A stretch of 64,000 nucleotides of DNA from Phycisphaera sp. (GTDB lineage: Bacteria; Planctomycetota; Phycisphaerae; Phycisphaerales; UBA1924): assembly GCA_020639255.1 (NCBI GenBank), contig JACKGZ010000007.1, positions 1 to 64,000 on the forward strand, given 5' to 3'. The notes beneath the pieces are model-generated. The model did not search any database. It saw nothing but the letters and a program-made list of their open reading frames with translations, and was not told where the DNA came from. Position 1 is the first letter of the stretch, and each line of letters opens with the position of its first letter. Below are positions 51,437 to 60,702 of the stretch, piece by piece. A program made the translations under genes and the position numbers.

Positions 51437-53185
51437 ATGGAAGCGATCCACAGACTGCTGAGACGGGCGTGGTGGCGACTGGTTGTGATCGACCTCATCG
51501 CCACGCTCGCGGTGACCCTGACCGCGTTGGCGATGCTGCTGGTCGTGTGGCGCGTGCTTCAGAGCCTGGTGCCCCTGCCGGGCGATTGGGGCGTGATCGC
51601 GGGCATTGCAGCCGGGGTGGCTTTCGTGATCGCGTTGGTGTGGAGCTTTGTGCGCACGCGCCCCGGCAGCCCCGTGGCGCGCCGGGTCGATGAGCGGGCC
51701 GGGCTCCGCGAGACGCTCTCGACGGCGCTGTGTGTCAGCGCGAATCAGGATCCGTGGTCGCAGGCCACGGTCGAGCTCGCCGGCCGCACCGCTCAGGGCG
51801 TGGATCTGAAGTCGACGCTGCCCGTCGAGGCGCCGCGCTACTGGCCCGCGCCCGTGGCGGCGTGGGGGCTGCTTGGCATTCTGCTCATGGTGCCGGTCCT
51901 GAACCTGCCGGCGATGATGGGCCGGGAAGTCCCGCCCCCGACGCCGCGCGAGCAGGCGCAGCAGGTCAGCGCCGAAGTCGAGCAGATGAAGGAAGACCTG
52001 AAGGCCGAGGCGGCGCGTTTGGGTGTTGATATCGAGTTCGACGACGACGAAGCCGCCGAGAACGCGCTCGCGCCGACGGAGTTGACGCCCGAGGAGATCC
52101 AGGCCGCTGCCGTGAAGCAGCTGACGCAGCTGACCGACAAGCTCGCCGAGCAGATGGAGGAGAAGGGCGCCGATGAGCTCGCGGCGCTCGAGAAGCAGCT
52201 CGAGCAGCTGCGCCAGCCCGGCCCGGGCCCGGCTCAGGAACTCGCCCGCGCCATGGCGCGGGGCGAGTTCGACAAGGCACGCGAAGAGCTCTCCAAGCTC
52301 GCCCAGGAGATGCGTGACGGCGATCTTTCTGAGGAGCAGCAGTCGCAGCTGCAGAAGCAGATGGAGAACCTCGCCCAGCAGATGGAGCAGCTCAGCCAGC
52401 AGCGCAAGGAGACCGAGCAGGCGCTGCGGAAGGCCGGCATGAATTCCGAGCAGGCCCAGAAACTGGCGATGGATCCCGAGGCGCTGCAGAAGGCGCTCGA
52501 GCAGATGCAGAACATGAGCGAAGAGCAGAAGCAGCAGCTCATGCAGCAGGCAATGGCGCAGGCTCAGGCGTGCCAGCAGTGCAACAACATGTCGCAGGCG
52601 ATGTCGCAGATGGCGCAGAACATGTCGCAGCAGGGCATGAACGCGCAGGGCCAGCAGGGGATGGACCAGCTCGGCGACATGCTGAGCGACATGGAGATGA
52701 TGGCCGGCGACATGGCGTCGATGCAGGCGATGATGGACGCCGCCCAGCAGCGCATGAGCCAGATGGGCAAGGGTTTCTGCCAGAACCCGGGTCTTGCCAA
52801 TGGCGACGGGCAGTGGGGCAACACAGGGCAGTGGTCGGCTGGCGACACGAGCCGACTCGGCAACGGCTCGGGTGGCGCAGGGCAGGGCAACGGTGCCAGC
52901 CCAGACGCCAAGGAAACAAGCGTCACCTTCAACAACACCAAGGCCAACGTCAATACGCAGCAGGGCCCGATCATCGGCTCACGGATGGTGTACGAGGGCC
53001 AGATCCGCGGTGAGTCGCGTGTCGAGTTCGCCCAGTCCGCCGAGGCCGCTGCCGCCAATGCCTCGGATGCGATCGAGTCGATGCGCGTGCCGCGCGAGTA
53101 CGAGGCCGCGGTCATGAAGTATTTCGGCGCTCTCCGTGAGAAGGCCGAGCCTGCCAAGGACGCGAGCGAAGACAAAGGCGAGTGA
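51437..53185 (+). CDS. Membrane protein with Gln/Met-rich coiled-coil
   Basis: The 582-residue protein has three hydrophobic helices (about residues 16-40, 50-70 and 140-160). The cytoplasmic or periplasmic remainder is dominated by coiled coil and low-complexity sequence (for example QMENLAQQMEQLSQQRKETE and MSQAMSQMAQNMSQQGMNAQ) up to about residue 450. The last 100 residues are more ordered (VTFNNTKANVNTQQGPIIGS, MRVPREYEAAVMKYFGAL). The layout resembles DUF4175-like membrane proteins found with MoxR/VWA genes, but those genes are not nearby. AAGGAG lies 7 bases before the ATG. Function unknown. Confidence 0.7.
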   Translation: MEAIHRLLRRAWWRLVVIDLIATLAVTLTALAMLLVVWRVLQSLVPLPGDWGVIAGIAAGVAFVIALVWSFVRTRPGSPVARRVDERAGLRETLSTALCVSANQDPWSQATVELAGRTAQGVDLKSTLPVEAPRYWPAPVAAWGLLGILLMVPVLNLPAMMGREVPPPTPREQAQQVSAEVEQMKEDLKAEAARLGVDIEFDDDEAAENALAPTELTPEEIQAAAVKQLTQLTDKLAEQMEEKGADELAALEKQLEQLRQPGPGPAQELARAMARGEFDKAREELSKLAQEMRDGDLSEEQQSQLQKQMENLAQQMEQLSQQRKETEQALRKAGMNSEQAQKLAMDPEALQKALEQMQNMSEEQKQQLMQQAMAQAQACQQCNNMSQAMSQMAQNMSQQGMNAQGQQGMDQLGDMLSDMEMMAGDMASMQAMMDAAQQRMSQMGKGFCQNPGLANGDGQWGNTGQWSAGDTSRLGNGSGGAGQGNGASPDAKETSVTFNNTKANVNTQQGPIIGSRMVYEGQIRGESRVEFAQSAEAAAANASDAIESMRVPREYEAAVMKYFGALREKAEPAKDASEDKGE

Positions 53186-53195
53186 CAGCTTTCAC

Positions 53196-53290
53196 CGTAT
53201 CTCATCTGGGGAGAAGGTGCCCGCGAAGCGGGCGGGTGAGGGGCGCGTTTATGATGATCCCTCACCCCAGTCCTCTCTCCCAAGGAGAGA
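53196..53290. repeat. REP-like palindromic intergenic sequence
   Basis: The 138-base gap contains GCCCGC-GAA-GCGGGC, then GGTGAGGGGCG, whose complement CCCTCACCCC follows about 25 bases later, then CTCTCTCCC-AA-GGAGAGAG. Together they form an extended imperfect palindrome of the kind seen in bacterial REP-type intergenic repeats. Confidence 0.6.
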
Positions 53291-53323
53291 GTGGGAGCAA
53301 GCCCCCACGGAAGGGATGAACCG

Positions 53324-54430
53324 ATGCGCACACGCACCTGGCTCGCGCCGCTCTCGATCGCGCTCACATTTCTGGCCGCCTGCGAGAAGGCGCCCGAATC
53401 GCAAACACAGGCCGCGGACGATGATGGCAGGCGTGTCGTGCTCTACACGAGCTGCGATGACTACCTCCTCCGCGACATGATCGCGGCCTTCGAGAAACAG
53501 ACCGGCATCGACGTGCTCGAAGTCGGTGACACCGAAGCGACGAAGACCGTCGGCCTCTACACGCGGCTCGTCGACGAGAAGGATGCGCCACGCGCGGACG
53601 TGTGGTGGTCGAACGAGCCGTTCTACACCGTGCGTCTGGCCGAGCAGGGCGTCCTTGAACCCTACGAGTCGGCATCGGGCGAGCAGTCGTTCGCAGCGGG
53701 TTGGCCCGGAGCTTTCCGCGCGTCAGACGGCACCTGGTACGGCTTTGCGCAGCGCGCCCGCGTGATCGCGTACGACACACGCAAACTCTCGCCGGAGGAT
53801 GTGCCGACGACTCTTCGTGATCTCGCCGAGCCCGACTGGAAGGGGCGGGTCGGCATGGCGCGCCCGCTCTTCGGCACGACCGTCGGGCACGTCGCGGCGC
53901 TCGTGTACTACTGGGGCGAGGAGCCCACGCGGCAGTGGCTCCAGGCGATGGAGAACCAGGGGCTGCGTCTGTACGACGGCAACTCCAGCGTCGTGCGCGC
54001 GATAGCCGCCGGCGAGATCGAGGTGGGTCTGACCGATTCCGATGACGTCTGGGCCGCCCAGGCCGAGGGCATGCCGATCGGGCTCGTGTACGAGTCGAGC
54101 GAGATCGAGGGCGCCCTCTCGCCCGACTCGGTGATGCCCATGATGAGCTTCGGCGCGATCGTGATCCCCAACTCGGTCGGGGTCGTCAGCGGTGCGCCGC
54201 ACCCGACCGAGGCGAGGGCGCTCGTGGATTTCTTGATCTCCGAGGCGAGCGAGCGTCTGATCATGACGAGCGACTCACGCAACGTGCCCGTCCGTGAATC
54301 CGCTTCTCGGGAGCTGTTCGTGCTCCACCCCGAGGCCCGGATCCTCCCCGCGGCGAATGTGAATCTGGAGGGGGTCGCCGGCAGCATCGAGACCGCCCGC
54401 AGGCTCGTTCAAGATGTCTTTGGCGGCTGA
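53324..54430 (+). CDS. Iron(III)-type ABC transporter substrate-binding lipoprotein
   Basis: The 368-residue product has a lipoprotein signal ending TFLAACEK. The mature protein matches class II periplasmic binding proteins of the FbpA/FutA type: RVVLYTSCDDYLLRDMIAAF near 36, ADVWWSNEPF near 91-100, LTDSDDVWAA near 236 and NSVGVVSGAPHP near 285. It probably binds ferric iron or another small ligand for an ABC importer. The tyrosine cluster used for iron in FbpA is not clearly present, so the ligand is open. No permease or ATPase gene is adjacent. AAGGGATG lies before the ATG. Confidence 0.85.
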   Translation: MRTRTWLAPLSIALTFLAACEKAPESQTQAADDDGRRVVLYTSCDDYLLRDMIAAFEKQTGIDVLEVGDTEATKTVGLYTRLVDEKDAPRADVWWSNEPFYTVRLAEQGVLEPYESASGEQSFAAGWPGAFRASDGTWYGFAQRARVIAYDTRKLSPEDVPTTLRDLAEPDWKGRVGMARPLFGTTVGHVAALVYYWGEEPTRQWLQAMENQGLRLYDGNSSVVRAIAAGEIEVGLTDSDDVWAAQAEGMPIGLVYESSEIEGALSPDSVMPMMSFGAIVIPNSVGVVSGAPHPTEARALVDFLISEASERLIMTSDSRNVPVRESASRELFVLHPEARILPAANVNLEGVAGSIETARRLVQDVFGG

Positions 54431-54437
54431 TCGCCGA

Positions 54438-54443
54438 TAGAGT
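54438..54443 (+). promoter_or_regulatory. -10-like box TAGAGT, leaderless position
   Basis: TAGAGT is followed by 5 bases and the ATG at 54449. Confidence 0.4.
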
Positions 54444-54448
54444 TCAGG

Positions 54449-55666
54449 ATGAACATGGCCCTTTCGCAGAGCGTCAAAGACACGATCCGCAATGAGCTCG
54501 ACGAGGTCGTCGCGATCCGGCACGATCTCCACAAGAACCCCGAGCTCTCGTTCCACGAAGAACGCACGAGCAAGGTCGTGCAGCGCGAGCTCGACAGGCT
54601 CGGCATCGCCTACAAGGCGAACATGGCCGGCGGCACGGGCGTGGTTGCCTTCATCCCTTCGACCGAAGTCGGTGAAGATGTGCCGAGCGTCGCGCTCCGC
54701 GCCGACATGGACGCGCTCCCGATCACCGAGCAGACGGGCCTCGCCTATTCCAGCACGCGCGACGGCGTCATGCACGCCTGCGGGCACGACGGGCACACCT
54801 CGATCCTGCTCGGCGCGGCGCGAGTGCTCAATGCGCTTGAGACACGGCCGAACAATGTCACGCTCGTCTTTCAACCCGCCGAGGAATCCGGCGGCGGCGG
54901 GCAGCGCTTCTGCGCCGAGGGCATGCTTGATGGATCCGCCGGCGGGGGGCTCGGCTCGCGCGTCGGGCGCATCTTCGGGCTTCACGGCTGGCCCAGCCTG
55001 AGGCTCGGCACCGTGCGCACCAAGCCCGGGCCGCTCATGGCCTCGACCGATGAGTTCCTGATCACCGTGCGCGGCAAGGGCGGGCACGCCGCGCGGCCCC
55101 ACCTCACGCGTGACCCGATCGTCGCGGCCAGCGCGATCGTCATGAGCCTTCAGACCATCGTCAGCCGGAGCACGAGTCCGGTGGACTCGGTCGTCTGCAC
55201 GATCGGGCGCATCGAGGGCGGCACGGTCGACAACGTGATCCCCGAGGCCGTCGAACTCGAGGGTACGATACGGGCGCTCACGCCCCAGATGCGAAAGCTC
55301 GCCGAGGAGCGTCTGCGTGAGATCGCCGAGAACGTCGCCAAGGCGCACGGCTGCACCGTCGACATCCGCTGGAACGTCGGCTACCCGGTCGTGCACAACG
55401 ACCGCGCGATGACCGAGAAGTTCTTCGACCTCGCCGGGCGTGTGATGGGCGCAGACAACGTGACGCTCGCCGAGGCACCGGTCATGGGCGGCGAGGACTT
55501 CGCGTACTACGCCGAGCACGTGCCAGCGTGCTTCTTCTTCCTCGGGCTCTGCCCGAAGGGCGACGGCTCATACCCCGAGATCCACACGCCGCGCTTCGAC
55601 TTCAACGACAAAGCCATCCCGCTCGGGATGGAACTCATGACGCGTCTCGCGATCGAGCCGTTCTGA
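54449..55666 (+). CDS. M20-family amidohydrolase
   Basis: The 405-residue protein is an M20D-type peptidase/amidohydrolase (hippuricase-like, IAA-amino acid hydrolase-like). Metal-binding residues are visible in ALRADMDALPI near 85 and HACGHDGHTSILLGAAR near 108-124. VFQPAEESGGGG near 138 carries the catalytic Glu, and APVMGGEDFAYY near 343-354 carries a further ligand. It hydrolyses N-acyl amino acids or small peptides in the cytoplasm; the natural substrate is not known. It starts 18 bases after the binding-protein stop. Confidence 0.9.
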   Translation: MNMALSQSVKDTIRNELDEVVAIRHDLHKNPELSFHEERTSKVVQRELDRLGIAYKANMAGGTGVVAFIPSTEVGEDVPSVALRADMDALPITEQTGLAYSSTRDGVMHACGHDGHTSILLGAARVLNALETRPNNVTLVFQPAEESGGGGQRFCAEGMLDGSAGGGLGSRVGRIFGLHGWPSLRLGTVRTKPGPLMASTDEFLITVRGKGGHAARPHLTRDPIVAASAIVMSLQTIVSRSTSPVDSVVCTIGRIEGGTVDNVIPEAVELEGTIRALTPQMRKLAEERLREIAENVAKAHGCTVDIRWNVGYPVVHNDRAMTEKFFDLAGRVMGADNVTLAEAPVMGGEDFAYYAEHVPACFFFLGLCPKGDGSYPEIHTPRFDFNDKAIPLGMELMTRLAIEPF

Positions 55667-55672
55667 TCGAGC

Positions 55673-56998
55673 TCAGAACGGCAGCTGGAACGTTAGCCGC
55701 CCGCCGTGCGCCTCGTAGTCCTCGCCGAAGTCGCCCTCGTAGCCAAGCGTGATATTCGCACCGTTGTGGAATTGCCACGCGAAACCCGCGACGGGCGACG
55801 TGTAGTTGTCGACCGCGGCGTCCTCGAGGAAGTCTGTCCAGGTCGCACCGGCGTAGATCGCCGCGCCACGGTTCATCCGGAAAAGCACCTTCCCGCCGAG
55901 TTTGAGGATGGTCTGCGAGATCCCGGGATCGATTGAGTAATCATCGACATCGAGCTTTGTGGATTCGTGCACGGTGTACTGCTGTGCAGCAATAAATGTC
56001 CACTTGTCATAGTCATAGCGGAACGCGTTCGTCAATCCGAAAGAGTAAAGCGTGCCGCCGGCGGCGTAGTCGTACGACAATACTGCCTCTGCGGACACGC
56101 CGGGTGTCACGGTCCAGCTGAAGCCCTTCTCGGCGTCCGGATCGACAATCATGAGATTCATCGGCGCGTCGAGGTGGAGACCCACGTTGAATACGTCAGC
56201 GTTCTCGATGGAGTGATATCCGATTGGCAGACCAAACACGAGCCCGAAGCGTTCTGTGATACGCATTTCTGTGCTGAAAGTGAGATCGAAATTCGATCCC
56301 GAGAAATCGCCGGCCTCCACGACCTGTCCGAGAAAGTCAACGCGCGAGAGGAACCCGCCGTGGTCAACGGCGACGGAGCCGAGTTCCATCCGCGGAACGC
56401 CGTCGTCGATCGGCTCGCCCGTCTCCGGATCGTGGTACATGCGGTTGATCTGGTTGCTCGCCGGGCTGGCGTCGGCAAAGAGTCCGAAGCGATCGAAGCG
56501 ATAGCGAGCGCTGCGAGCGGTGGACGCGAGCGGGTTGCCGTCGGTCACCGCGACAGGTGACTGCTCGGCTATCGCTGCAAGAAAGTCTTTGATGACATCT
56601 GGGTTGTCTTTGAGAAAGAAATCCTTGAGTTGTTCACTCAGCTCGTCGGGGGTACCGATCAGATTGATCGTTGTCCCATCACTTCCTGCGATGTCGTGAA
56701 TAGTCAGCCTAAAAAAATTGTGACTGCCAGAGATAATCGTGCGAGAGATCTGGACAGCATTCTCCACGCCGGCGTAGTCCAAAGTCGCAGAAAAAGGTCT
56801 TCCAGTAAATGCAGAGAATACGCCCGAGTTGTCTGCGAGATCGGATGCCAAGTCTGGGAGCGACGAACTGCCGACTAGTACTGCGTTGCTCGGAACTCCG
56901 GTCTGCTCGGCGCGAATGACAAAGAGCTCGCTCGACTGAGCAATTGCCACGCCCGGGAGCGAGGCGACGGCAAGTACGACCAGCACTCGTGCGTGCAT
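55673..56998 (-). CDS. Outer-membrane beta-barrel protein, function unknown
   Basis: The 441-residue product has a signal peptide (VLVVLAVASLPGVAIAQ). Its last 250 residues are alternating amphipathic strands, such as FGLVFGLPIGYHSI, LYSFGLTNAFRYDYDKWTFIAAQQYTV and the closing GRLTFQLPF, whose terminal Phe is the usual barrel end signal. An N-terminal soluble part of about 150 residues precedes the barrel. The first 150 codons use A/T-ending codons much more often than the rest, suggesting a different origin. AAGGA precedes the ATG. It is divergent from nothing close and lies beside another outer-membrane protein gene. Confidence 0.72.
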   Translation of the reverse strand: MHARVLVVLAVASLPGVAIAQSSELFVIRAEQTGVPSNAVLVGSSSLPDLASDLADNSGVFSAFTGRPFSATLDYAGVENAVQISRTIISGSHNFFRLTIHDIAGSDGTTINLIGTPDELSEQLKDFFLKDNPDVIKDFLAAIAEQSPVAVTDGNPLASTARSARYRFDRFGLFADASPASNQINRMYHDPETGEPIDDGVPRMELGSVAVDHGGFLSRVDFLGQVVEAGDFSGSNFDLTFSTEMRITERFGLVFGLPIGYHSIENADVFNVGLHLDAPMNLMIVDPDAEKGFSWTVTPGVSAEAVLSYDYAAGGTLYSFGLTNAFRYDYDKWTFIAAQQYTVHESTKLDVDDYSIDPGISQTILKLGGKVLFRMNRGAAIYAGATWTDFLEDAAVDNYTSPVAGFAWQFHNGANITLGYEGDFGEDYEAHGGRLTFQLPF

Positions 56999-57040
56999 TC
57001 GGAATTCCTTTCAAGCGATACCTACCGTGTTGGGAAACTG

Positions 57041-59188
57041 CTAGAAACGTATGGTTGCACCAAATTTCAGAATAGCCTCGCGCTCTGTCGATGAGAAATT
57101 ATCGTCAGTGTCGTAACTCTCGTTGTACACGATGTAGATCTCCTGCCCGGGCCTGGGCTCCCAGCGGAGCCTGGCGTTCAGGCCCGTGATGTCGGAGACG
57201 CTGTCCCACTGCACGATGGTGTCGAAGGTCAGATCGGGCGAAAACTGGATCGCGCCGCGAGCGCGAAGGATCTCCACCTCGAAGTCGCCCTCTGGCAGGT
57301 TGATATCCTGATAGACGCCCTCGACAGAGCCCTGGAACATTGCGTTGGGGCGTGCCGATACGATCGCGCTGTAATCGGACCGCGTGCCGTCGTAGAATTC
57401 GCCGAAGCGCAGACTCAACTCGCCCGCGAGCGGCTGCGACGAATCCGTGCCCGCGTTCAGTGTGACATAGAGCCAGTGGTAGCTGTCCTCATCGAGGACG
57501 ACGCCGTCTGAGATCTCAAAGGGCTCGCGGAGCACGTCGCGTTCGAGCATGAAGTCCGCCGCGACGAAGTCGCCCGTATCGGTTTCGAGCGCCGCACCGA
57601 TGAGCGTCACCTCGAGCGTGTTCACGGTGTCCTTGAGATCGGTAAAGAACTCGCCTCCAGTGCTCACATCGACCGCGCGGACGCCCTCCCACTCAGGGCG
57701 GAACGTGCGCGTCACACGCGCGATGTGCTCGCGTTCGCCCGGGCGTGAGACAAAGCCGAGCGCGGGGCGGTAGCGTTCGTCAACCTGGGACACGAATCCG
57801 AAGACGCTCCAGTCCTCGGTCGTGATCTGCGCCCGCCCGCCGACGGCATAGCCGTACTGCTCTTCACCCGCGTCGGGGTCGTCGCGTGTGGCCTGCGCGA
57901 AAACACCCGCGCGGAGGTTCGCATCGCCCATGAAACTTGTGTTCACGTAGCCGAAATCCGCGCCGAAGAGCTGGTTCTCACCCCGGGCGCTCGGGTTGCC
58001 GTTGGTTGCGATGACGCCGAGGTATGATTCGTCGAGCACGTCGACGATCGCGCGGGCCACGCTCAGGTTCTTGCTGCCCAGATCGTCGTCGTCTTCCATC
58101 TGCACGTTCATGACGCCGAAGCGGACGTTGCCCGTGCGCCCGGTGACGCGGGCGCCGGCGAGGATGCCTTTCTCCTCTCCGTTCACAATGCCGATGCGTC
58201 GGCTGAAAAACGGGCGCGGGCTCTGACGGATACCGCCGAACTCGAAGACACCGGCTTCCTCGAGGAAGAAGTCGCGTTTTTCCTCGAAAAAGAGCGGAAA
58301 TCGGGAGAGATTCACGCGGCGCTGGTCCACCTCGGCCTCGGCGAAATCGGTGTTGACGGTGATCGCGGCCGTGATCTCGGGTGTGATCCGATAGAAAACG
58401 TCCAGCCCCGCGTCGAAGTCGGGCCAGCCGTCGTCGAGTTCACTCGTGAGCACACCGAACGGCTTGATCGTGAGGCCGTAGCCCTGGTGCATGTTGCCCG
58501 AGAACCCGTCGATGATGCCCGCCCCGCCGAGGTCTTCGACGCCGAGTTCCCGCCGTGCTCCCGACCATCTCGTCACCTCGTTGGTTCGGCGGACGGTGCG
58601 TTCGATGTTGAGCAGCCACTCGGTGCGGTTTGGGTCGAACGAGAGCGATTTGAACGGGATCGAGACCTCTGCGACCCAGCCCTCGTCGTCGATGGTGACC
58701 GCCGAGTACCAGATCGCGTCCCACGCCGTTCGGATCGAATTGCCCTCGATGAGCGCATCGCCCCGAAGCCCTGCCGGCCCGAGCGTGAAGAGATAGCCCG
58801 AACGCTGGGACGAATACGGATCGATCGCGATAGAGACAAAGTCATCGCTGCCCGTCGAGCCGTCGCGTTTCATCTCGGTGGCGCGGATCCGGCCCGGCTC
58901 GTCGTCGTGGCAGCGGATCGCGAGGTACAGATGCTCGTCGTCAAAGAGGCCACGCACCTCCGTCGGCTGCGTGGCCGGAGCGCCGAGATCGGGGTCGACC
59001 TGCGTGAAATCTCCGAGCACAGGCGCGTTCTGCCAGACTTCGTCGGAAAGTCGCCCGTCGATGATCGGTGCGACGCCCGTGCGCTGTATGGTGTGGCGTC
59101 TCGGCCCCGTGTCCTGCGCCCAAGCGGCCCCGGCCGTCGCGCACGGCAGCAGCAGGGCCAATGGCAACGAACAACACGGACGCGGCAT
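57041..59188 (-). CDS. DUF5916-like outer-membrane protein with N-terminal carbohydrate-binding (CBM9-like) domain
   Basis: The 715-residue product has a signal peptide (CCSLPLALLLPCATAGAAWAQ). Residues about 30-200 resemble CBM9-like domains (APIIDGRLSDEVWQNAPVLG, LYLAIRCHDDEPGRIRA, SDDFVSIAIDPY). From about 215 on the pattern is DUF5916-like (INTDFAEAEVDQRRVNLSRFPLFFEEKRDFFLE in parts) followed by barrel strands, ending with AILKFGATIRF. Members are common outer-membrane proteins of unknown role. GAGG lies upstream of the ATG at 59188; the longer frame to 59281 is not signal-like. Confidence 0.85.
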   Translation of the reverse strand: MPRPCCSLPLALLLPCATAGAAWAQDTGPRRHTIQRTGVAPIIDGRLSDEVWQNAPVLGDFTQVDPDLGAPATQPTEVRGLFDDEHLYLAIRCHDDEPGRIRATEMKRDGSTGSDDFVSIAIDPYSSQRSGYLFTLGPAGLRGDALIEGNSIRTAWDAIWYSAVTIDDEGWVAEVSIPFKSLSFDPNRTEWLLNIERTVRRTNEVTRWSGARRELGVEDLGGAGIIDGFSGNMHQGYGLTIKPFGVLTSELDDGWPDFDAGLDVFYRITPEITAAITVNTDFAEAEVDQRRVNLSRFPLFFEEKRDFFLEEAGVFEFGGIRQSPRPFFSRRIGIVNGEEKGILAGARVTGRTGNVRFGVMNVQMEDDDDLGSKNLSVARAIVDVLDESYLGVIATNGNPSARGENQLFGADFGYVNTSFMGDANLRAGVFAQATRDDPDAGEEQYGYAVGGRAQITTEDWSVFGFVSQVDERYRPALGFVSRPGEREHIARVTRTFRPEWEGVRAVDVSTGGEFFTDLKDTVNTLEVTLIGAALETDTGDFVAADFMLERDVLREPFEISDGVVLDEDSYHWLYVTLNAGTDSSQPLAGELSLRFGEFYDGTRSDYSAIVSARPNAMFQGSVEGVYQDINLPEGDFEVEILRARGAIQFSPDLTFDTIVQWDSVSDITGLNARLRWEPRPGQEIYIVYNESYDTDDNFSSTEREAILKFGATIRF

Positions 59189-59291
59189 GCCAACCTCACG
59201 GAAGAGACGAAAGCGAAGGGCCCCGATCCTACCAACCCAGCCCAGGGTCGGCGCGGTCCGCGGCACTTGGTCGTACCCCATCAGGAACCCA

Positions 59292-59297
59292 TACCAT
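59292..59297 (+). promoter_or_regulatory. -10-like box TACCAT for uvrC, leaderless position
   Basis: TACCAT is followed by 6 bases and GTG at 59304. TTGGTC 19 bases upstream is a possible -35. Confidence 0.5.
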
Positions 59298-59303
59298 CTG
59301 TCC

Positions 59304-60701
59304 GTGTCCGACGAGATCGTACAGAACGACCCAAATCAGCCTGCAAACCTCGAGGAACGCCTCCGCGAGCTCGGGGCCAAGGCCCGCGCGCTGCCCGATG
59401 TGCCCGGCGTCTACCTCATGAAGGACGACAAGGGCGTTGTGCTCTACGTCGGCAAGGCCAAACGCCTCTGCGACCGCGTGAGCAGCTACTTCGTCCCTTC
59501 CGCCGACCTCGGCCCCGCCAAGCAGCCCATGCTCAGCCTCGTGATCGACTTTGACACGATCGAGTGCGAGACCGAGGTCGAGGCCCTGCTCGCCGAGGCT
59601 CGGCTCATCAAGGACATCAAGCCGCCCTTCAACGTCCGATTGACGGACGACAAGACCTTCCCATATCTCGTCATCACGCAGCGCGAGGACTACCCGCGCG
59701 TCTTTGTGACACGCAACCCCTCGGGCATCGATGACAGAACTGGTCAGATTGCGCCCGAGTTCAAGGGCGCCAAGGTGCTCGGCCCCTTCATCGACCCGGG
59801 CGCGCTCCGCGAGTCGCTCAAGATCACACAGAAGATCTTCAAGTTCCGCACGTGCAGCCTCGACATCATCGAGAACGACCCGAAGAACCGCCACTTCCGT
59901 CCGTGCCTGCTCCACCCGATCGGGCAGTGCACCGCGCCGTGCGCGAACCGGATCTCCAGCGAGCAGTACAAGGACGACGTCGCCCGCTTCGTGCGTTTCA
60001 TCGGCTCCAAGCGATCGGTCGTGCTCCGCGAGATGCGCGAGCAGATGGCCGAGGCTTCGAAGGACCTCGAGTTCGAGAAGGCCGCGGCCCTGCGCGACCA
60101 GATCCGCGCGATCGAGAAGCTCGACCACCGCGCCGACACGAGCGACCGCTGGCAGCCCGAGACCGAGATCGGCTACGTCGACCCTCAGAAGGGCCAGGTT
60201 GCCCTCCAGCGCGTGCTCCAGATGGAAGACCCCATCCGCTGCATCGAGGGCTTCGACATCGCCCACCTCCAGGGCAACGAGACCGTGGGCAGCAAGGTCT
60301 GCTTCGTCGACGGCCGCCCATTCAAAAACGAGTACCGCCGCTACAAGGTCAACTCCGTCGACAACGACGACTACCGCGCACTCCAGGAGGTCATCAGCCG
60401 GCGCTACCGCGAGGCGGGACAGGGCTTCGAGCTCTACCCCGACGTGATCCTGATCGACGGCGGGCTGGGCCAGCTCCACGCCGCGATGGACGTCTTCGAC
60501 ACGCTCGACATCCCGCCGCCGATGGTCGTGAGCCTCGCCAAGAAAGAAGAACTCATCTATGTCCAGCGGAAATCGGCCCCGATCAAGCTCGGCCGCGACA
60601 ACCTGGGCCTGAAGCTCCTCCAGCAGGTCCGCGACGAGGCCCATCGCTTCGCGCAGCACTACCATCACGTGCTGCGACGCAAGAAGACGCTTGGGGAGTG
60701 A
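59304..60701 (+). CDS. uvrC: UvrC-type excision nuclease subunit lacking the C-terminal HhH region
   Basis: UvrC makes the two cuts in nucleotide excision repair. The 465-residue protein has the GIY-YIG nuclease (LPDVPGVYLMKDDKGVVLYV near 31-50), a cysteine cluster (CLLHPIGQCTAPCANRI near 205), the UVR motif (DLEFEKAAALRDQIRAIEKL near 255) and the RNase H-like 5' nuclease (EGFDIAHLQG, LIDGGLGQLHAA and EAHRFAQHYH). It then stops at RRKKTLGE, where typical 600-residue UvrC continues with paired helix-hairpin-helix motifs. No HhH coding sequence follows; a methyltransferase gene starts 1 base later. It is either a short UvrC or a Cho-like relative with both nuclease domains. Confidence 0.9.
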   Translation: MSDEIVQNDPNQPANLEERLRELGAKARALPDVPGVYLMKDDKGVVLYVGKAKRLCDRVSSYFVPSADLGPAKQPMLSLVIDFDTIECETEVEALLAEARLIKDIKPPFNVRLTDDKTFPYLVITQREDYPRVFVTRNPSGIDDRTGQIAPEFKGAKVLGPFIDPGALRESLKITQKIFKFRTCSLDIIENDPKNRHFRPCLLHPIGQCTAPCANRISSEQYKDDVARFVRFIGSKRSVVLREMREQMAEASKDLEFEKAAALRDQIRAIEKLDHRADTSDRWQPETEIGYVDPQKGQVALQRVLQMEDPIRCIEGFDIAHLQGNETVGSKVCFVDGRPFKNEYRRYKVNSVDNDDYRALQEVISRRYREAGQGFELYPDVILIDGGLGQLHAAMDVFDTLDIPPPMVVSLAKKEELIYVQRKSAPIKLGRDNLGLKLLQQVRDEAHRFAQHYHHVLRRKKTLGE

Positions 60702-60702
60702 A

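Noticed and set aside
48049..51504. 1151-codon open frame on the minus strand opposite the 1586-residue protein
   Set aside because: Low-complexity Arg, Ala, Leu and Val composition with no recognisable motifs. The plus frame has clear domain motifs throughout.
53196..53290. Palindromic gap as a strong intrinsic terminator of the Gln-rich gene
   Set aside because: It has several stems but no T tract, so it is better described as a REP-like repeat.
58487..59554. Plus-strand frame opposite the CBM9-like protein
   Set aside because: Shadow frame without motifs. It overlaps the uvrC start in the wrong phase.
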